DNA of 34,092 bases from positions 1-34,092 of the forward strand of contig CAZSAT010000079.1 in assembly GCA_964604675.1 (NCBI GenBank). Direction: 5' to 3'. The translations under genes and the position numbers were made by a program. The notes beneath the pieces are model-generated. The model had not been told where the DNA came from, did no database searches, and saw only the letters and a program-made list of their open reading frames with translations. Below are positions 1 to 8,732 of this stretch, in pieces. Origin of the DNA: CAZSAT01 sp964604675. GTDB lineage: Bacteria > Myxococcota_A > UBA796 > CAJQPC01. Within the stretch, counting starts at the first letter, position 1. Each line of letters begins with the position of its first letter.

Positions 1-37
1 TACTGCTGGTGGTCGTCCCTCGCCATCGAGCCCCGAC

Positions 38-976
38 CTAATACCACCCACAGTCCCCCAACCCATCCAGCGCCTCCGCCGGCAGCTGCTGCTCCCCGTA
101 CACGTTCGGGTACAACCACTGCGTCACCGCAGTCTTCCACTCATTGGGCACATAGTGGCCCAGCCCGTGGTCGCAGAGGGCCACCTGGTGACCGTCTTCC
201 TTCAGGGCGTCGGCCATGGCGATGGTGGTGCCCATGAACTCGACCTCGTACACCCCCGAGATGCCCCACACGTCGGTCTTGCCGCCGTGGAACAAGAGCG
301 CCGGGAAGTTCTGCCCGGGGTCCAGGTACTCGAACACGATGTCCACCACGCCGCCGCTGAAGGCCACGATGGCGGCCAGCGTGTCGCCGCGGTTCAGCGC
401 CAGGTAGCTGGTCCACACCGCGCCCGCCGAGAAGCCCCAGGAGTAGACCCGGGTCAGGTCGACCTCCAGTTCTTGCGACAGGCAGGTGCGCAGGTCGTCG
501 TAGAGCACCAGGTCGTCGCCGCCGCCCTCGATGTAGTAGTCCCACGCCAGGTAGTTCGCGGGCTTCTGCTCGGGCAGCACGAACACCGTGTCCTGATCCT
601 CGGCCATCTGGTCGAGGTCGAAGGTCTGCACGAAGTCTTCGGGCAGGGTCCCGATGGAGTGCCACACGAAGGTGACCGACTTGCCCTTCGCCCCGGTGGA
701 CGGGATGAGCACGGTCACGTCCCGCATCTCGTCGCTCGACCAGAAGGTGGAGGTCTGCTTCTCGAAGTCCGGGCAGTCGTAGTTCGAGAGCTCGGCCAGG
801 CCAGCCAGGGGAGCGTCGTCGCTGTGGTCGACCTCGGCAGGGCCCTCCTCGGCGCCACCGGTGTCGGCGGTCCCGGTGTCGGTCGCCCCGGTGTCGTCGG
901 AGACCTCGGTGGCCTCCGACGAGCCGGTGTCGTCGGCGTTGATGGAGGTGGGCGAACACGCGAGCAGGAGCAACAT
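38..976 (-). CDS. lipoprotein alpha/beta-hydrolase (esterase / PHB-depolymerase-like)
   Basis: This 312-residue protein is probably a lipid-anchored hydrolase acting outside the inner membrane. It begins MLLLLACS, a lipobox with Cys at residue 7, followed by an Asp-Thr-Gly-rich linker to about residue 50. The catalytic domain has the nucleophile elbow GFSAG (Ser183), a likely acid Asp235 in GGKTD and a likely His274 in GLGHYVP. WHSIGT near 105-110 would form the oxyanion strand. This triad order matches the esterase D / polyhydroxybutyrate depolymerase group, where substrates are short esters or polyesters; the actual substrate cannot be read from sequence. The ATG is the only possible start because an in-frame TAG lies four codons upstream with no start codon between. 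It diverges from the MOSC gene across 69 bases. Fold assignment is firm, substrate is not. Confidence 0.85.
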   Translation of the reverse strand: MLLLLACSPTSINADDTGSSEATEVSDDTGATDTGTADTGGAEEGPAEVDHSDDAPLAGLAELSNYDCPDFEKQTSTFWSSDEMRDVTVLIPSTGAKGKSVTFVWHSIGTLPEDFVQTFDLDQMAEDQDTVFVLPEQKPANYLAWDYYIEGGGDDLVLYDDLRTCLSQELEVDLTRVYSWGFSAGAVWTSYLALNRGDTLAAIVAFSGGVVDIVFEYLDPGQNFPALLFHGGKTDVWGISGVYEVEFMGTTIAMADALKEDGHQVALCDHGLGHYVPNEWKTAVTQWLYPNVYGEQQLPAEALDGLGDCGWY

Positions 977-1045
977 GCCGAGGTTCTACACGATGAGCCT
1001 GGGGTGCGCCGCTCGTTTCTCGGGTATGGAGGATCCGGAGGTCGG

Positions 1046-1555
1046 ATGAAGGATCTGCACACCCTCGAGCAGGCCTGGCGCACCCTCGAACCCGCTCCGC
1101 GCCAGGGCCGCGTGGAAGCACTCGTCGTGCGCCTCGGCAACGGCCGCCACGACAACCCCGAGGCGGTCACCATCTCGGTGGACGACGGCGTGGCCGGCGA
1201 CCGCTGGACCGTCGGCGACGGCGACCCGCGCGCCCAGGTCAGCCTGATGGAGCACCGCATCGCGCGCCTGGTGGGCGACGACGGCTGGACCGGCGTGGGC
1301 GACAACCTGCTGGTGGACTTCGACCTCTCGGAACCCCACGCGCCGATCGGCACCCGCCTCGCGGTGGGCACCGCGATCCTGGAGATCACCGACAAGGCCC
1401 ACCTGGGCTGCGGCACCTTCCGCAAGCGCTTCGGCGCCGACGCGCTGAAGTGGGTCAACGGGGTGGAGCGCCGCGCCCGCCGCCTCCGTGGGGTGCACAC
1501 GCGCGTGGTCCAGGGCGGGGTCGTGCGGGTCGGGAGCAGCATCAAGGTGATCTGA
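1046..1555 (+). CDS. MOSC-domain protein
   Basis: A 169-residue protein made almost entirely of one MOSC domain, the beta-rich fold at the C-terminus of molybdenum cofactor sulfurases and in the YiiM/mARC families. Visible signatures are the opening strand GRVEALVVRL (21-30), the Gly-rich stretch GDNLLVDFDLS (85-95) and the conserved cysteine region AHLGCGTFRKRFG around Cys122. Family members bind the molybdenum cofactor or move sulfur to it; stand-alone members often have unknown substrates. A GGAGG at 1037-1041 sits four bases before the ATG, which supports this start over any upstream extension. A molybdenum hydroxylase lies about 22 kb away in this window, so cofactor handling is plausible, but there is no direct link between them. 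Confidence 0.88.
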   Translation: MKDLHTLEQAWRTLEPAPRQGRVEALVVRLGNGRHDNPEAVTISVDDGVAGDRWTVGDGDPRAQVSLMEHRIARLVGDDGWTGVGDNLLVDFDLSEPHAPIGTRLAVGTAILEITDKAHLGCGTFRKRFGADALKWVNGVERRARRLRGVHTRVVQGGVVRVGSSIKVI

Positions 1556-1613
1556 TCGGCGTCACCCGCCGCGCGATCCGCTTGCCCCCCCGGGGGCGCT
1601 AGGGTTAGTAGTT

Positions 1614-1632
1614 GAAAGTGATTTTCAATTTC
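1614..1632 (+). promoter_or_regulatory. Fur box (predicted)
   Basis: The 19-base sequence GAAAGTGATTTTCAATTTC matches the classical Fur consensus GATAATGATAATCATTATC at 13 of 19 positions. Its core is an inverted repeat, TTGAAA facing TTTCAA (1612-1628). It is an AT-rich island in very GC-rich DNA and ends 22 bases before the ATG of the first gene of an iron-uptake operon. Fur with iron would bind here and block transcription. The match plus the operon content make this a strong prediction. Confidence 0.85.
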
Positions 1633-1654
1633 ATGTTCAGTTGAGGTCCCAACC

Positions 1655-3079
1655 ATGCTCCTAGCGCTCCTAGCATGCACCGACAAGGTCGCCGACACGG
1701 CGGACACCGCGGCGACCGCCACCGACACGGCGCTCGTCGACGACACCGGGCTCGCGGCCGACGGGTCGGTCTATGCCTTCGACTCGGCCTTCGGTGACGG
1801 CAGCTCGGTCAGCTACAGCGGTCAGGTCCTCCGCCAGCTGCTGATCGACGACATGAAGGCCCACCTGGGCGGGATGACCGACCGGCTCGACGGCGGCGCG
1901 TTCTACCCGGTGGCTGGCGACGTGGTCGCCGAGCTCGACTTCTACTTCTCCTTCGACAGCAGCGCCTACGGCCAGGTGCCGATCCTGAAGGAAGCCTCCG
2001 CGCCGGTGCTGCAGGCGGTCTACGACGACGTCTCGAGCGGCAAGAACCTGGTCGAGAAGCTGGCAGGCAACGATCCCACCGGCCAGCACGCCGACTGGTC
2101 CACCGAGCTGGTCGGCTGGGACGCCGCGGGCATCACCACCCCCGAGAGCCTGGTGCGCTCCTGGTTCGACGCGATCGACGCGCAGGCGGTCGACTGGGCG
2201 GCGGGCGCGGTCCCGCTCGGTCCCGACGGCACCCCGGTCCCAGCGGTCTTCGTCAGCCCCGAGGGCCTCGACCACCAGCAGCTGCTCGAGAAGTTCCTGC
2301 GCGGCGCCATCGCCTACTCCCAGGCCACCGACGACTACCTGGACGACGACCTGGACGGCAAGGGCCTGAACCAATCCCACGAGCCGCCGGAGGATGGCCT
2401 CTACACCGACCTCGAGCACGCCTGGGACGAAGCCTTCGGGTACTTCGGCGCGGCGGTCACCTACGGCGGCTGGACCGACTCCGAGATCGCCGACGGGGAC
2501 CTGGACGTCGACGGCGACGGCTTCATCGACCTCAGCTCCGAGCTCTGCTGGGGCCACTCGGTCAACGCCGGCAAGCGCGACCTCGGCGCGGTCGTGGCCA
2601 CCGACTTCACCGCCGAGGCCTGGCAGGGCTTCCACGCTGGACGGGCGCTGTTGGCCGAGTCGGCCGGCACCCCGCTCTCCGACGACCAGCTCGCCGCCCT
2701 GTCGAGCTCCCGCGACCAGGCAGTGTCCGCGTGGGAGAAGGCCATCGCCGCCTCCGTGGTGCACTACATCAACGAGACCCTGGCCGACCACGCCGCCATG
2801 GAGGGCGACGGCTACAGCTTCGCCGACCACGCCAAGCACTGGTCGGAGCTCAAGGGCTTCGCGTTGAGCCTGCAGTTCAACCCGCGCAGCACCCTCTCCG
2901 CGTCGGAGTTCGCCAGCCTGCACGGGCTCATCGGCACCGCCCCGGCGCTGGCCACGGCCTCGGCCGGCGCGCTCGACACCACCACGGCCAACCTGCGCGA
3001 GGCGCGCACGCTGCTCGGCGAGGCCTACGGCTTCGACAGCGCGAACCTCGGGGACGACGATGGCGCGGGCGGCTGGTAG
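1655..3079 (+). CDS. DUF4856-family lipoprotein, first gene of Fur-controlled iron operon
   Basis: A 474-residue lipoprotein starting MLLALLACT (lipid Cys8) with a DT-rich linker to about residue 35. The body resembles the DUF4856 family, periplasmic or surface lipoproteins commonly encoded beside imelysins and TonB receptors in iron-regulated loci. It is largely alpha-helical by appearance. Around residues 280-293 there is an Asp-rich loop, DLDVDGDGFIDL, of the calcium-binding DxDxDG type. Its biochemical role is not known; association with iron acquisition is from the Fur box and neighbours. The ATG is forced: an in-frame TGA lies at 1619-1621 and no ATG, GTG or TTG follows it before 1655. 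A GAGG at 1643-1646 is the likely ribosome binding site. It overlaps the imelysin gene by 20 bases. Confidence 0.8.
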   Translation: MLLALLACTDKVADTADTAATATDTALVDDTGLAADGSVYAFDSAFGDGSSVSYSGQVLRQLLIDDMKAHLGGMTDRLDGGAFYPVAGDVVAELDFYFSFDSSAYGQVPILKEASAPVLQAVYDDVSSGKNLVEKLAGNDPTGQHADWSTELVGWDAAGITTPESLVRSWFDAIDAQAVDWAAGAVPLGPDGTPVPAVFVSPEGLDHQQLLEKFLRGAIAYSQATDDYLDDDLDGKGLNQSHEPPEDGLYTDLEHAWDEAFGYFGAAVTYGGWTDSEIADGDLDVDGDGFIDLSSELCWGHSVNAGKRDLGAVVATDFTAEAWQGFHAGRALLAESAGTPLSDDQLAALSSSRDQAVSAWEKAIAASVVHYINETLADHAAMEGDGYSFADHAKHWSELKGFALSLQFNPRSTLSASEFASLHGLIGTAPALATASAGALDTTTANLREARTLLGEAYGFDSANLGDDDGAGGW

Positions 3080-4268
3080 CGCGGCGTCGTGGCTGCTGCT
3101 CGGCGGGCTCGCCGGGGCGGTGGTCCTCCAACCCTTCGCCTGCTCCGGGAGCGGCGACACCGGCACGGGTCCGGGCGCGGCCGGCTCGGAAGCCGCCGTG
3201 GCCTACCTGGGTGCGGTCGGTGGGGTGGTGCAGGACCAGCTGTGGTCCTTCGAGCAAGCACTCCTGAGCCTCGACGAGGCGCTCGCCGCGTGGTCCGCGG
3301 CGGTCGAAGCGGGCGGCGACGGGCTCACCGAGCGCTCGGTGGCCCACGAGGCCTTCGAGCAGGCGATGGCGGCCTGGCAACGCCTGGAGGTGATGCAGAT
3401 CGGCGCCCTCGCCAGCAGCCTCGAGGGCTCCCCCGGGGCCGAGGACCTGCGCGACGAGATCTACAGCTGGCCCACGATCAACACCTGCCGCGTGGACCAG
3501 GAGACGGTGGCCCGGGGCTTCGAGGAGGCCGACTTCTTCACCGAGAACCTGGCCAACGCCTACGGCCTCGACGCGCTGGAGTTCCTGCTCTGGGCCGGCT
3601 CCGACACGGTGTGCCCGGGCCAGGTTCCCCCGGCCAGCGACGGCTCGTGGGATGCGCTGGGCGAGCAGGGGGTGAAGCAGGGCCGGGCCGCCTACGCGCT
3701 CGCGCTCAACCAGCACCTGCTCGGGCTGACCGGCGAGCTGGCGTCCACCTGGGAGACCTTCGGCGACGAGCTCACGCTGGACGGCAGCGGCGTCTACGAG
3801 AGCGAGCAGGAGGCGCTCGACGCGGTCTACCGGGCGCTCTTCTACCTGGAGACCTCGGTCAAGGATCGCAAGCTCGCGCAGCCCCTGGGCCTCATCGACT
3901 GCAGCGAAGCGCTGTGCCCGGACGACGTGGAGTCACTGCCGAGCGGGCTCGGCGCGGAGGACATCTACTGGAACCTGGTGGGCTTCGAAGCCCTCTTCAC
4001 GATCGACGGGGAGTCGACCGGCCTCGACGACGTGCTGGCCGAGCTCGGGCACGGCGACCTCGCCGAGCAGCTGCTGGCCGACCTCGGCGCTGCGCAGGAG
4101 GCGGCCTCCAACGTCGACCGGCCCTTCGACGAGTCGGTCGAGCTGCGCACCGAGAGCGTGCAGGCGCTCTACGACGCGGTCAAGCTCGTGACCGACACGC
4201 TCAAGGGCGACGTGGCCACCGTGCTCTCCCTCGCCATCCCCGACGACGCCGCGGGGGACAACGACTAG
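3060..4268 (+). CDS. imelysin-family iron-uptake lipoprotein
   Basis: A 402-residue imelysin-like (IrpA/EfeO-M75 type) protein, a helical periplasmic or outer-membrane-associated protein implicated in iron uptake. A hydrophobic N-terminus ends in PFAC (Cys28), so it is probably lipidated, followed by a short DTG linker. Helical landmarks include AWQRLEVMQIG (105-115) and the motif region GLDALEFLLW (169-178). The family's usual GxHxxE metal-site motif reads GxDxxE here, so the histidine is replaced by aspartate. The gene starts inside the upstream DUF4856 gene (20-base overlap), indicating translational coupling under the same Fur box. Family membership is strong; direct iron binding is uncertain because of the changed motif. 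Confidence 0.85.
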   Translation: MARAAGSAASWLLLGGLAGAVVLQPFACSGSGDTGTGPGAAGSEAAVAYLGAVGGVVQDQLWSFEQALLSLDEALAAWSAAVEAGGDGLTERSVAHEAFEQAMAAWQRLEVMQIGALASSLEGSPGAEDLRDEIYSWPTINTCRVDQETVARGFEEADFFTENLANAYGLDALEFLLWAGSDTVCPGQVPPASDGSWDALGEQGVKQGRAAYALALNQHLLGLTGELASTWETFGDELTLDGSGVYESEQEALDAVYRALFYLETSVKDRKLAQPLGLIDCSEALCPDDVESLPSGLGAEDIYWNLVGFEALFTIDGESTGLDDVLAELGHGDLAEQLLADLGAAQEAASNVDRPFDESVELRTESVQALYDAVKLVTDTLKGDVATVLSLAIPDDAAGDND

Positions 4269-4348
4269 GCAGGATGCTGAAGAACCCTCCCGTCGCCTGC
4301 TTGGCCCCTTCCGCCGCTGTCGCCGCCCCTCCTCGATTGCGTTAGCCC

Positions 4349-5242
4349 ATGCCCCCCCTGGACCCGCTCGTCGGCTACCTCGTCGCGCCGCTCGTCGACC
4401 CCACGAGCCGCACCTGGTGGGGTGGGCTGGTGCTCTTCGCCCTGGTCGCGCTGGTCGCCGCGCGACCCGGGTGGCCGCGCCGGGTGCTCGTCGTGCTGCG
4501 GCACCCGTCCTCGCTGCTCGACCTCCAGCTCCTGATCGGCGGGCAGCTGCTCCGCGCCCTGATCGGCGTGCCCACGCTCGCCACGGCCTGGTGGCTGGCC
4601 ACCCACGGCGTGCGCCTGCTCGACGCCACCGTCGGCGCTCCAGCGCTCACCGCGTCGCCGTGGTCGGTGGCGCTCGGCTACACCCTGGTGATCTTCGTCG
4701 TGGGCGACGCCAGCCGCTTCGCCTTGCACCTGGCGGTGCACCGCGTGCCCGCGCTCTGGGCGCTGCACCAGGTGCACCACTCCGCGGTGGTGCTCACCCC
4801 GCTCACCTTCCACCGGCTGCACCCGCTCGAGAGCGTGCTGCACGACCTGCGGGCCATCGCGGTCGCCGCCCTGGTCGGCGGCGGCTTCTGGTGGGCCTTC
4901 CGCGACGCCACCACCGGCTGGACCCTGCTCGGGGTGCCGGCCCTGGGCCTCGGGCTGAACGTGGTCTTCGGCAACCTGCGCCACAGCCACGTGTGGTTGC
5001 GCTTCCCGGCGCGGCTGGAGCGCTGGCTGATCTCCCCGGCCCAGCACCAGCTGCACCACGCCGCGGCCCCGGAGCACCACCACGCCAACCTGGGCACCTG
5101 GCTCGCGGTCTGGGACCGGCTGGCCGGCACCCTGCAGGTGGCGGGCCCCGAAGCCCCTCGCGCCTTCGGCCTCCAGCACCCCAACCACCGAAACGACCTC
5201 CTCTCCGCCTGGTTCGGGCCGCTCCGGGGGCTGGTCCCGTGA
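4349..5242 (+). CDS. sterol desaturase / fatty-acid hydroxylase superfamily membrane protein
   Basis: A 297-residue integral membrane protein with the di-iron histidine clusters of the sterol desaturase/fatty-acid hydroxylase superfamily. HLAVH (127-131) fits HxxxH, HQVHH (140-144) fits HxxHH, there is RHSHVW (211-216), and HQLHH (233-237) is followed by three histidines at 243-245. Hydrophobic segments lie around 25-40, 62-85, 105-120 and 190-208. Such enzymes use two irons and oxygen to hydroxylate or desaturate lipids. The substrate here is unknown. It lies 80 bases after the imelysin gene, and its TGA overlaps the ATG of the TonB receptor (TGATG), so it belongs to the iron operon, either as an iron-dependent enzyme under Fur or as a lipid/siderophore modifier. 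Confidence 0.85.
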   Translation: MPPLDPLVGYLVAPLVDPTSRTWWGGLVLFALVALVAARPGWPRRVLVVLRHPSSLLDLQLLIGGQLLRALIGVPTLATAWWLATHGVRLLDATVGAPALTASPWSVALGYTLVIFVVGDASRFALHLAVHRVPALWALHQVHHSAVVLTPLTFHRLHPLESVLHDLRAIAVAALVGGGFWWAFRDATTGWTLLGVPALGLGLNVVFGNLRHSHVWLRFPARLERWLISPAQHQLHHAAAPEHHHANLGTWLAVWDRLAGTLQVAGPEAPRAFGLQHPNHRNDLLSAWFGPLRGLVP

Positions 5243-7407
5243 TGCTGCTCGTGGGGTGGGCCTGGGCGCAGGAACCGCCGCCGGATCCCGGCGACCCCGT
5301 GCTCGGCGCGGAGATCCTGGTGATCGGAGAGGGCGAGACCACCCGCGTCGCCGGCTCGGCCTTCGAGGTCGACGAGGAGGTCCTGACCACCTTCGAGTAC
5401 GACGACATCGAGCGGGTGCTCTCGGGCGTGCCCGGCGTGTCGACCCGCGGCGAGGACGGCTACGGCTTGCGCCCGAACATCGGCATCCGCGGCGCCAACA
5501 GCGATCGGAGCGCCAAGCTCACCCTGATGGAGGACCAGGTGCTCCTCGCGCCTGCGCCCTACGCAGCGCCGGCCGCCTACTACTTCCCGATGACCACCCG
5601 CATGACCGCGGTCGAGGTCTTCAAGGGGCCGGCCGCCACGCGCTTCGGGCCGCAGACCGTGGGGGGGGCGATCAACCTGGTCACGCGGCCGATCGAAGCG
5701 GGCGGCTACGGCGACGTGGCGATCGGGCTGAACCAGACCCTGAAGGCCCACGCCTGGGGCGGGGCCACCGGCGACACCGCGGGGGTGCTGGTCGAGGGTG
5801 TGTGGCTGCAGACCCGGGGCTTCAAGGAGCTCGACGGGGGCGGCGACACGGGCTTCGAGCGCTCGGAGGTCATGGTCAAGGGCCGGCTGACCCCGCCGGG
5901 CCACGGGCTGGAGCTGAAGCTCGGCTTCGCCCACGATGCCGACCGCGAGACCTACCTCGGGCTGACCCGGGCGGACTGGGAGGTCACACCGTACCGTCGC
6001 TACGCGGCGAGCGCGCTGGGCGACATGGCGTGGCAGCGCACGCAGGCGGAGCTGGCGTGGTCCACCGCGGCTGCGGAGGTCGAGCTGCGCACGGTGGCGT
6101 ACCACCACTACTTCACGCGCCAATGGTTCAAGCTCAACGGCTTCGCGAGCGGCGTCGACCTGCACAACCTGCTCCAGTCCGACCCGGCCAGCGGGCAGGG
6201 TGCGGTCTACACCGCCATCCTCCGGGGGGACGAGGACAGCGCGAGCAGCGACCAGGCCCTGCTGCTCGGGCTGAACGACCGCCGCTTCCACAGCACGGGG
6301 GTGCAGAGCACGGCCCGCTGGGAGGTGGTCGGCGACGAGGTGTCGAGCACCCTCGAGGGCGGCGTGCGGGTGCACATGGACCACGTGGTGCGCAAGCACA
6401 GCCAGGACACCTTCGCGATGTCGTCGGGCGAGCTGGTCCTCACCGGGGCCGAGGCCGAGACCACCCTGGACTCGGTGGCCACGGCCCACGCCGTGTCGGC
6501 CAACCTGCACGAGGACCTGCAGATCGGCATCACCCACGTCCTCCCGGGTGTGCGCACCGAGATCATCCGCAGCGACCGTGTCGACGAGGGCGCCGAGGCG
6601 CTGGGGCCAGCGATCCGGGTGGCCACCCTGCCGGGGATGGGTCTGTTGGTCGCGCCGCTCGACACCGTGAACGTGTTCGGCGGGGCCTACCGCGGCTTCT
6701 CGCCGGTCGCGCCGGGCCAGCCCGCGGAGGTCGAGCCGGAGACCTCGTGGAACTACGAGGCGGGTGGCCGTTGGACCGAGGGCGACGCGCGCGCGGAGCT
6801 GGTGGGCTTCTTCAACGACTACACGAACCTCACCGGCGAGTGCACCTTCAGCGCGGGCTGCGACAGCACCGAGGTCGGCCAGCAGTACAACGGCGGGCGG
6901 GTGTTCATCTGGGGCGCCGAGGCGGTCGTGGGGCACACCCTGATGCTGCCCGGTGCGTGGACCCTTCCCGTGGCGGCGACCTACGCCTGGACCACCTCGA
7001 GCTTCCGCACGGCCTTCGACTCCGACTTCGCCCAGTTCGGCGCCGTGGCGGTCGGCGACAGCCTGCCCTACGTGGCGGAGCACCAGGGCTCCGCCCGGGT
7101 CGGCGCCGAACACCCGAAGGTGAAGGTCACGGTCGGGCTCACGGGCCGCAGCGGCATGCTGGACGAGGCGGGCACCTTCCCGGTGAGCGAGCTCGACATC
7201 CCGCCGCTGTGGCTGGTCGACGCGGCGGTCAGCGGGCACGTGGGCGAGCGCGTGTCGCTCTATGCCACCGGCACCAACCTGAACGGCACCACCGCCATCA
7301 CGTCCTGGCGGCCCTTCGGCGCAAGGCCCGTCGCGCCACGCCAGGTGATGCTCGGCGTGAAGGTCCAGACCGGCGTGGATCGGCCGGATCGCGGGCCAGC
7401 CGGATAG
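5242..7407 (+). CDS. TonB-dependent receptor, FecA-like (ferric citrate type)
   Basis: A 721-residue outer-membrane receptor for energy-dependent uptake of a ferric chelate. The plug domain (about 45-150) carries GLRPNIGIRGANSDRS (75-90) and LLAPAPYAAPAAYYFP (101-116), closely like the FecA subgroup. The plug ends in GGAINLVTR (141-149), and a 22-strand-type barrel follows. AEILVIGE (23-30) is a plausible TonB box. The signal peptide is very short (MLLVGWAWA before QE) and lacks a basic residue. No FecR/FecI-type signalling extension or regulator is seen nearby, so control is probably by the Fur box at the operon head. The ATG overlaps the stop of the desaturase gene by one base. Ferric citrate is the best guess at the ligand; related xenosiderophores cannot be excluded. 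Confidence 0.9.
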   Translation: MLLVGWAWAQEPPPDPGDPVLGAEILVIGEGETTRVAGSAFEVDEEVLTTFEYDDIERVLSGVPGVSTRGEDGYGLRPNIGIRGANSDRSAKLTLMEDQVLLAPAPYAAPAAYYFPMTTRMTAVEVFKGPAATRFGPQTVGGAINLVTRPIEAGGYGDVAIGLNQTLKAHAWGGATGDTAGVLVEGVWLQTRGFKELDGGGDTGFERSEVMVKGRLTPPGHGLELKLGFAHDADRETYLGLTRADWEVTPYRRYAASALGDMAWQRTQAELAWSTAAAEVELRTVAYHHYFTRQWFKLNGFASGVDLHNLLQSDPASGQGAVYTAILRGDEDSASSDQALLLGLNDRRFHSTGVQSTARWEVVGDEVSSTLEGGVRVHMDHVVRKHSQDTFAMSSGELVLTGAEAETTLDSVATAHAVSANLHEDLQIGITHVLPGVRTEIIRSDRVDEGAEALGPAIRVATLPGMGLLVAPLDTVNVFGGAYRGFSPVAPGQPAEVEPETSWNYEAGGRWTEGDARAELVGFFNDYTNLTGECTFSAGCDSTEVGQQYNGGRVFIWGAEAVVGHTLMLPGAWTLPVAATYAWTTSSFRTAFDSDFAQFGAVAVGDSLPYVAEHQGSARVGAEHPKVKVTVGLTGRSGMLDEAGTFPVSELDIPPLWLVDAAVSGHVGERVSLYATGTNLNGTTAITSWRPFGARPVAPRQVMLGVKVQTGVDRPDRGPAG

Positions 7408-7430
7408 GTGCGCGCTCCCGCGAGGACTTC

Positions 7431-8732
7431 ATGGGCCGCCAGTCCGACCTGCTCGCCGAAGCCACCCGGCACCTGCCGCAGGGGGTGGCCGAGAACTACC
7501 GCTACTGGGGCGAGAAGACCGTGTTCGTGGAGCACGCCCACGGCTGCCGCTTCACCGACGCCGACGGCAAGCAGTTCGTCGACTTCCGCCTGGGCTACGG
7601 GCCGATCATCCTCGGCTACCGCGACGACCGGGTGGACGAGGCGGTGTACCGCGCGCTCCGGCAGACGGGCACCACCACGGGCTTCGCCACGCCGCTGGAC
7701 CACCAGGTGGTGCAGCAGATCAAGGCGCTCTGCCCGCAGATCGAGAAGCTGCGCTTCGCCAACTCCGGCACCGAAGCCGTGATGGGCGCGGTCCGCACCG
7801 CGCGCGGCTTCACCGGGCGGGACCGCATCGTGATCGTGGAAGGCGGCTTCCACGGGCTCTACGACGAGATGATGTGGAAGTCCGACGTGGAGGGCTGGGA
7901 CGGCGCGGGCGATCCGGCGGTCGTGCCCTTCGGGCGCGGCGTCCCGGCCCGCACCCGCGAGCTCGTCGACCTGCTTCCGCTCAACGCCCACACAGCACTC
8001 GAAGCGCTCTTCGCGCAGAAGGGCGAGCGGATCGCGGCCGTGGTGCTCGAGCCCATCATGGGCAACTGCGGCAGCATCGCCGCCACCCCCGCGTGGCTCC
8101 AGGCGCTCAAGGCGACCTGCGAGGCGCACGGGGCGCTGCTGATCGTCGACGAGGTCAAGACCGGCTTCCGGGTGGCGAAGGGCGGCGCCCAGGAGCTCTA
8201 CGGGGTCTACGCCGACCTGAGCACCTACGCCAAGGCCATGGGCAACGGCTACCCCGTGGCCTGCTTCGGCGGGCGCGCCGAGGTGATGGACGTGATCGGC
8301 GCCACGGGCGGCGTGGTGCACGGCGGCACCTACACCGCCAACATCGTGGCCCTCGCGGCCGCCCACGAGACCCTCGACCTGCTCGCCCACACCCCGGCGC
8401 TCGAGACCGCCGCGCAGGTCGGGCGCAGCGTGCAGCGGGTGCTCGGTCGCGTCTTCACCGCGGCCGGCATCGAGCACCGCTTCACCGGCCCCGACGCTAT
8501 GTTCGGGGTGCACTTCTCGGACCGGGTGCCCACGACGTACCGGGACTGGCGCCGCACCGACGGGGCGCTCTACGCGCGCTTCGCCTGGCAGCTCATCGAG
8601 CACGGTGTGATGCTCGAGCCCGACAGCCGCGAGCCCTGGTTCCTCTGCGAGGCCCACCGGGACGTCGACCTCGGCTGGCTCGAAGACCTCGCCACCCGTG
8701 CGCTGCGTGAAGCCCTGGAGGCCTCCTCATGA
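7431..8732 (+). CDS. class III (PLP-dependent) aminotransferase, glutamate-1-semialdehyde-mutase-like
   Basis: A 433-residue fold-type I, class III aminotransferase. Visible landmarks are FANSGTEAVMGAVRTARG (109-126, cofactor phosphate region), EGGFHG (137-142), LIVDEVKTGFR (237-247, Asp240 against the pyridine nitrogen) and the Schiff-base lysine Lys268 in TYAKAMGNGYP. GGT at 298-300 completes the active site. It resembles the glutamate-1-semialdehyde 2,1-aminomutase branch, but this branch includes many aminotransferases of secondary metabolism and I would not call it HemL. A GAGG at 7422-7425 precedes the ATG by five bases. It begins 23 bases after the TonB receptor, so it may be in the same operon, and its TGA overlaps the next ATG (ATGA). 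Confidence 0.88.
   Translation: MGRQSDLLAEATRHLPQGVAENYRYWGEKTVFVEHAHGCRFTDADGKQFVDFRLGYGPIILGYRDDRVDEAVYRALRQTGTTTGFATPLDHQVVQQIKALCPQIEKLRFANSGTEAVMGAVRTARGFTGRDRIVIVEGGFHGLYDEMMWKSDVEGWDGAGDPAVVPFGRGVPARTRELVDLLPLNAHTALEALFAQKGERIAAVVLEPIMGNCGSIAATPAWLQALKATCEAHGALLIVDEVKTGFRVAKGGAQELYGVYADLSTYAKAMGNGYPVACFGGRAEVMDVIGATGGVVHGGTYTANIVALAAAHETLDLLAHTPALETAAQVGRSVQRVLGRVFTAAGIEHRFTGPDAMFGVHFSDRVPTTYRDWRRTDGALYARFAWQLIEHGVMLEPDSREPWFLCEAHRDVDLGWLEDLATRALREALEASS

Noticed and set aside
155..1045. An upstream extension of the MOSC-protein frame.
   Set aside because: It lies antisense to the hydrolase gene, and the ATG at 1046 has a good ribosome binding site and begins the conserved domain.
4678..7239. 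A very long open frame antisense to the TonB receptor and desaturase genes.
   Set aside because: It is Arg/Gly/His/Ala-rich, has no recognisable domain and mirrors a well-supported gene. Long antisense frames are expected where third-position GC is very high.
7431..8732. Naming the aminotransferase HemL.
   Set aside because: The branch contains many non-haem enzymes, and the context (iron operon and exported phosphatase) does not support tetrapyrrole synthesis.
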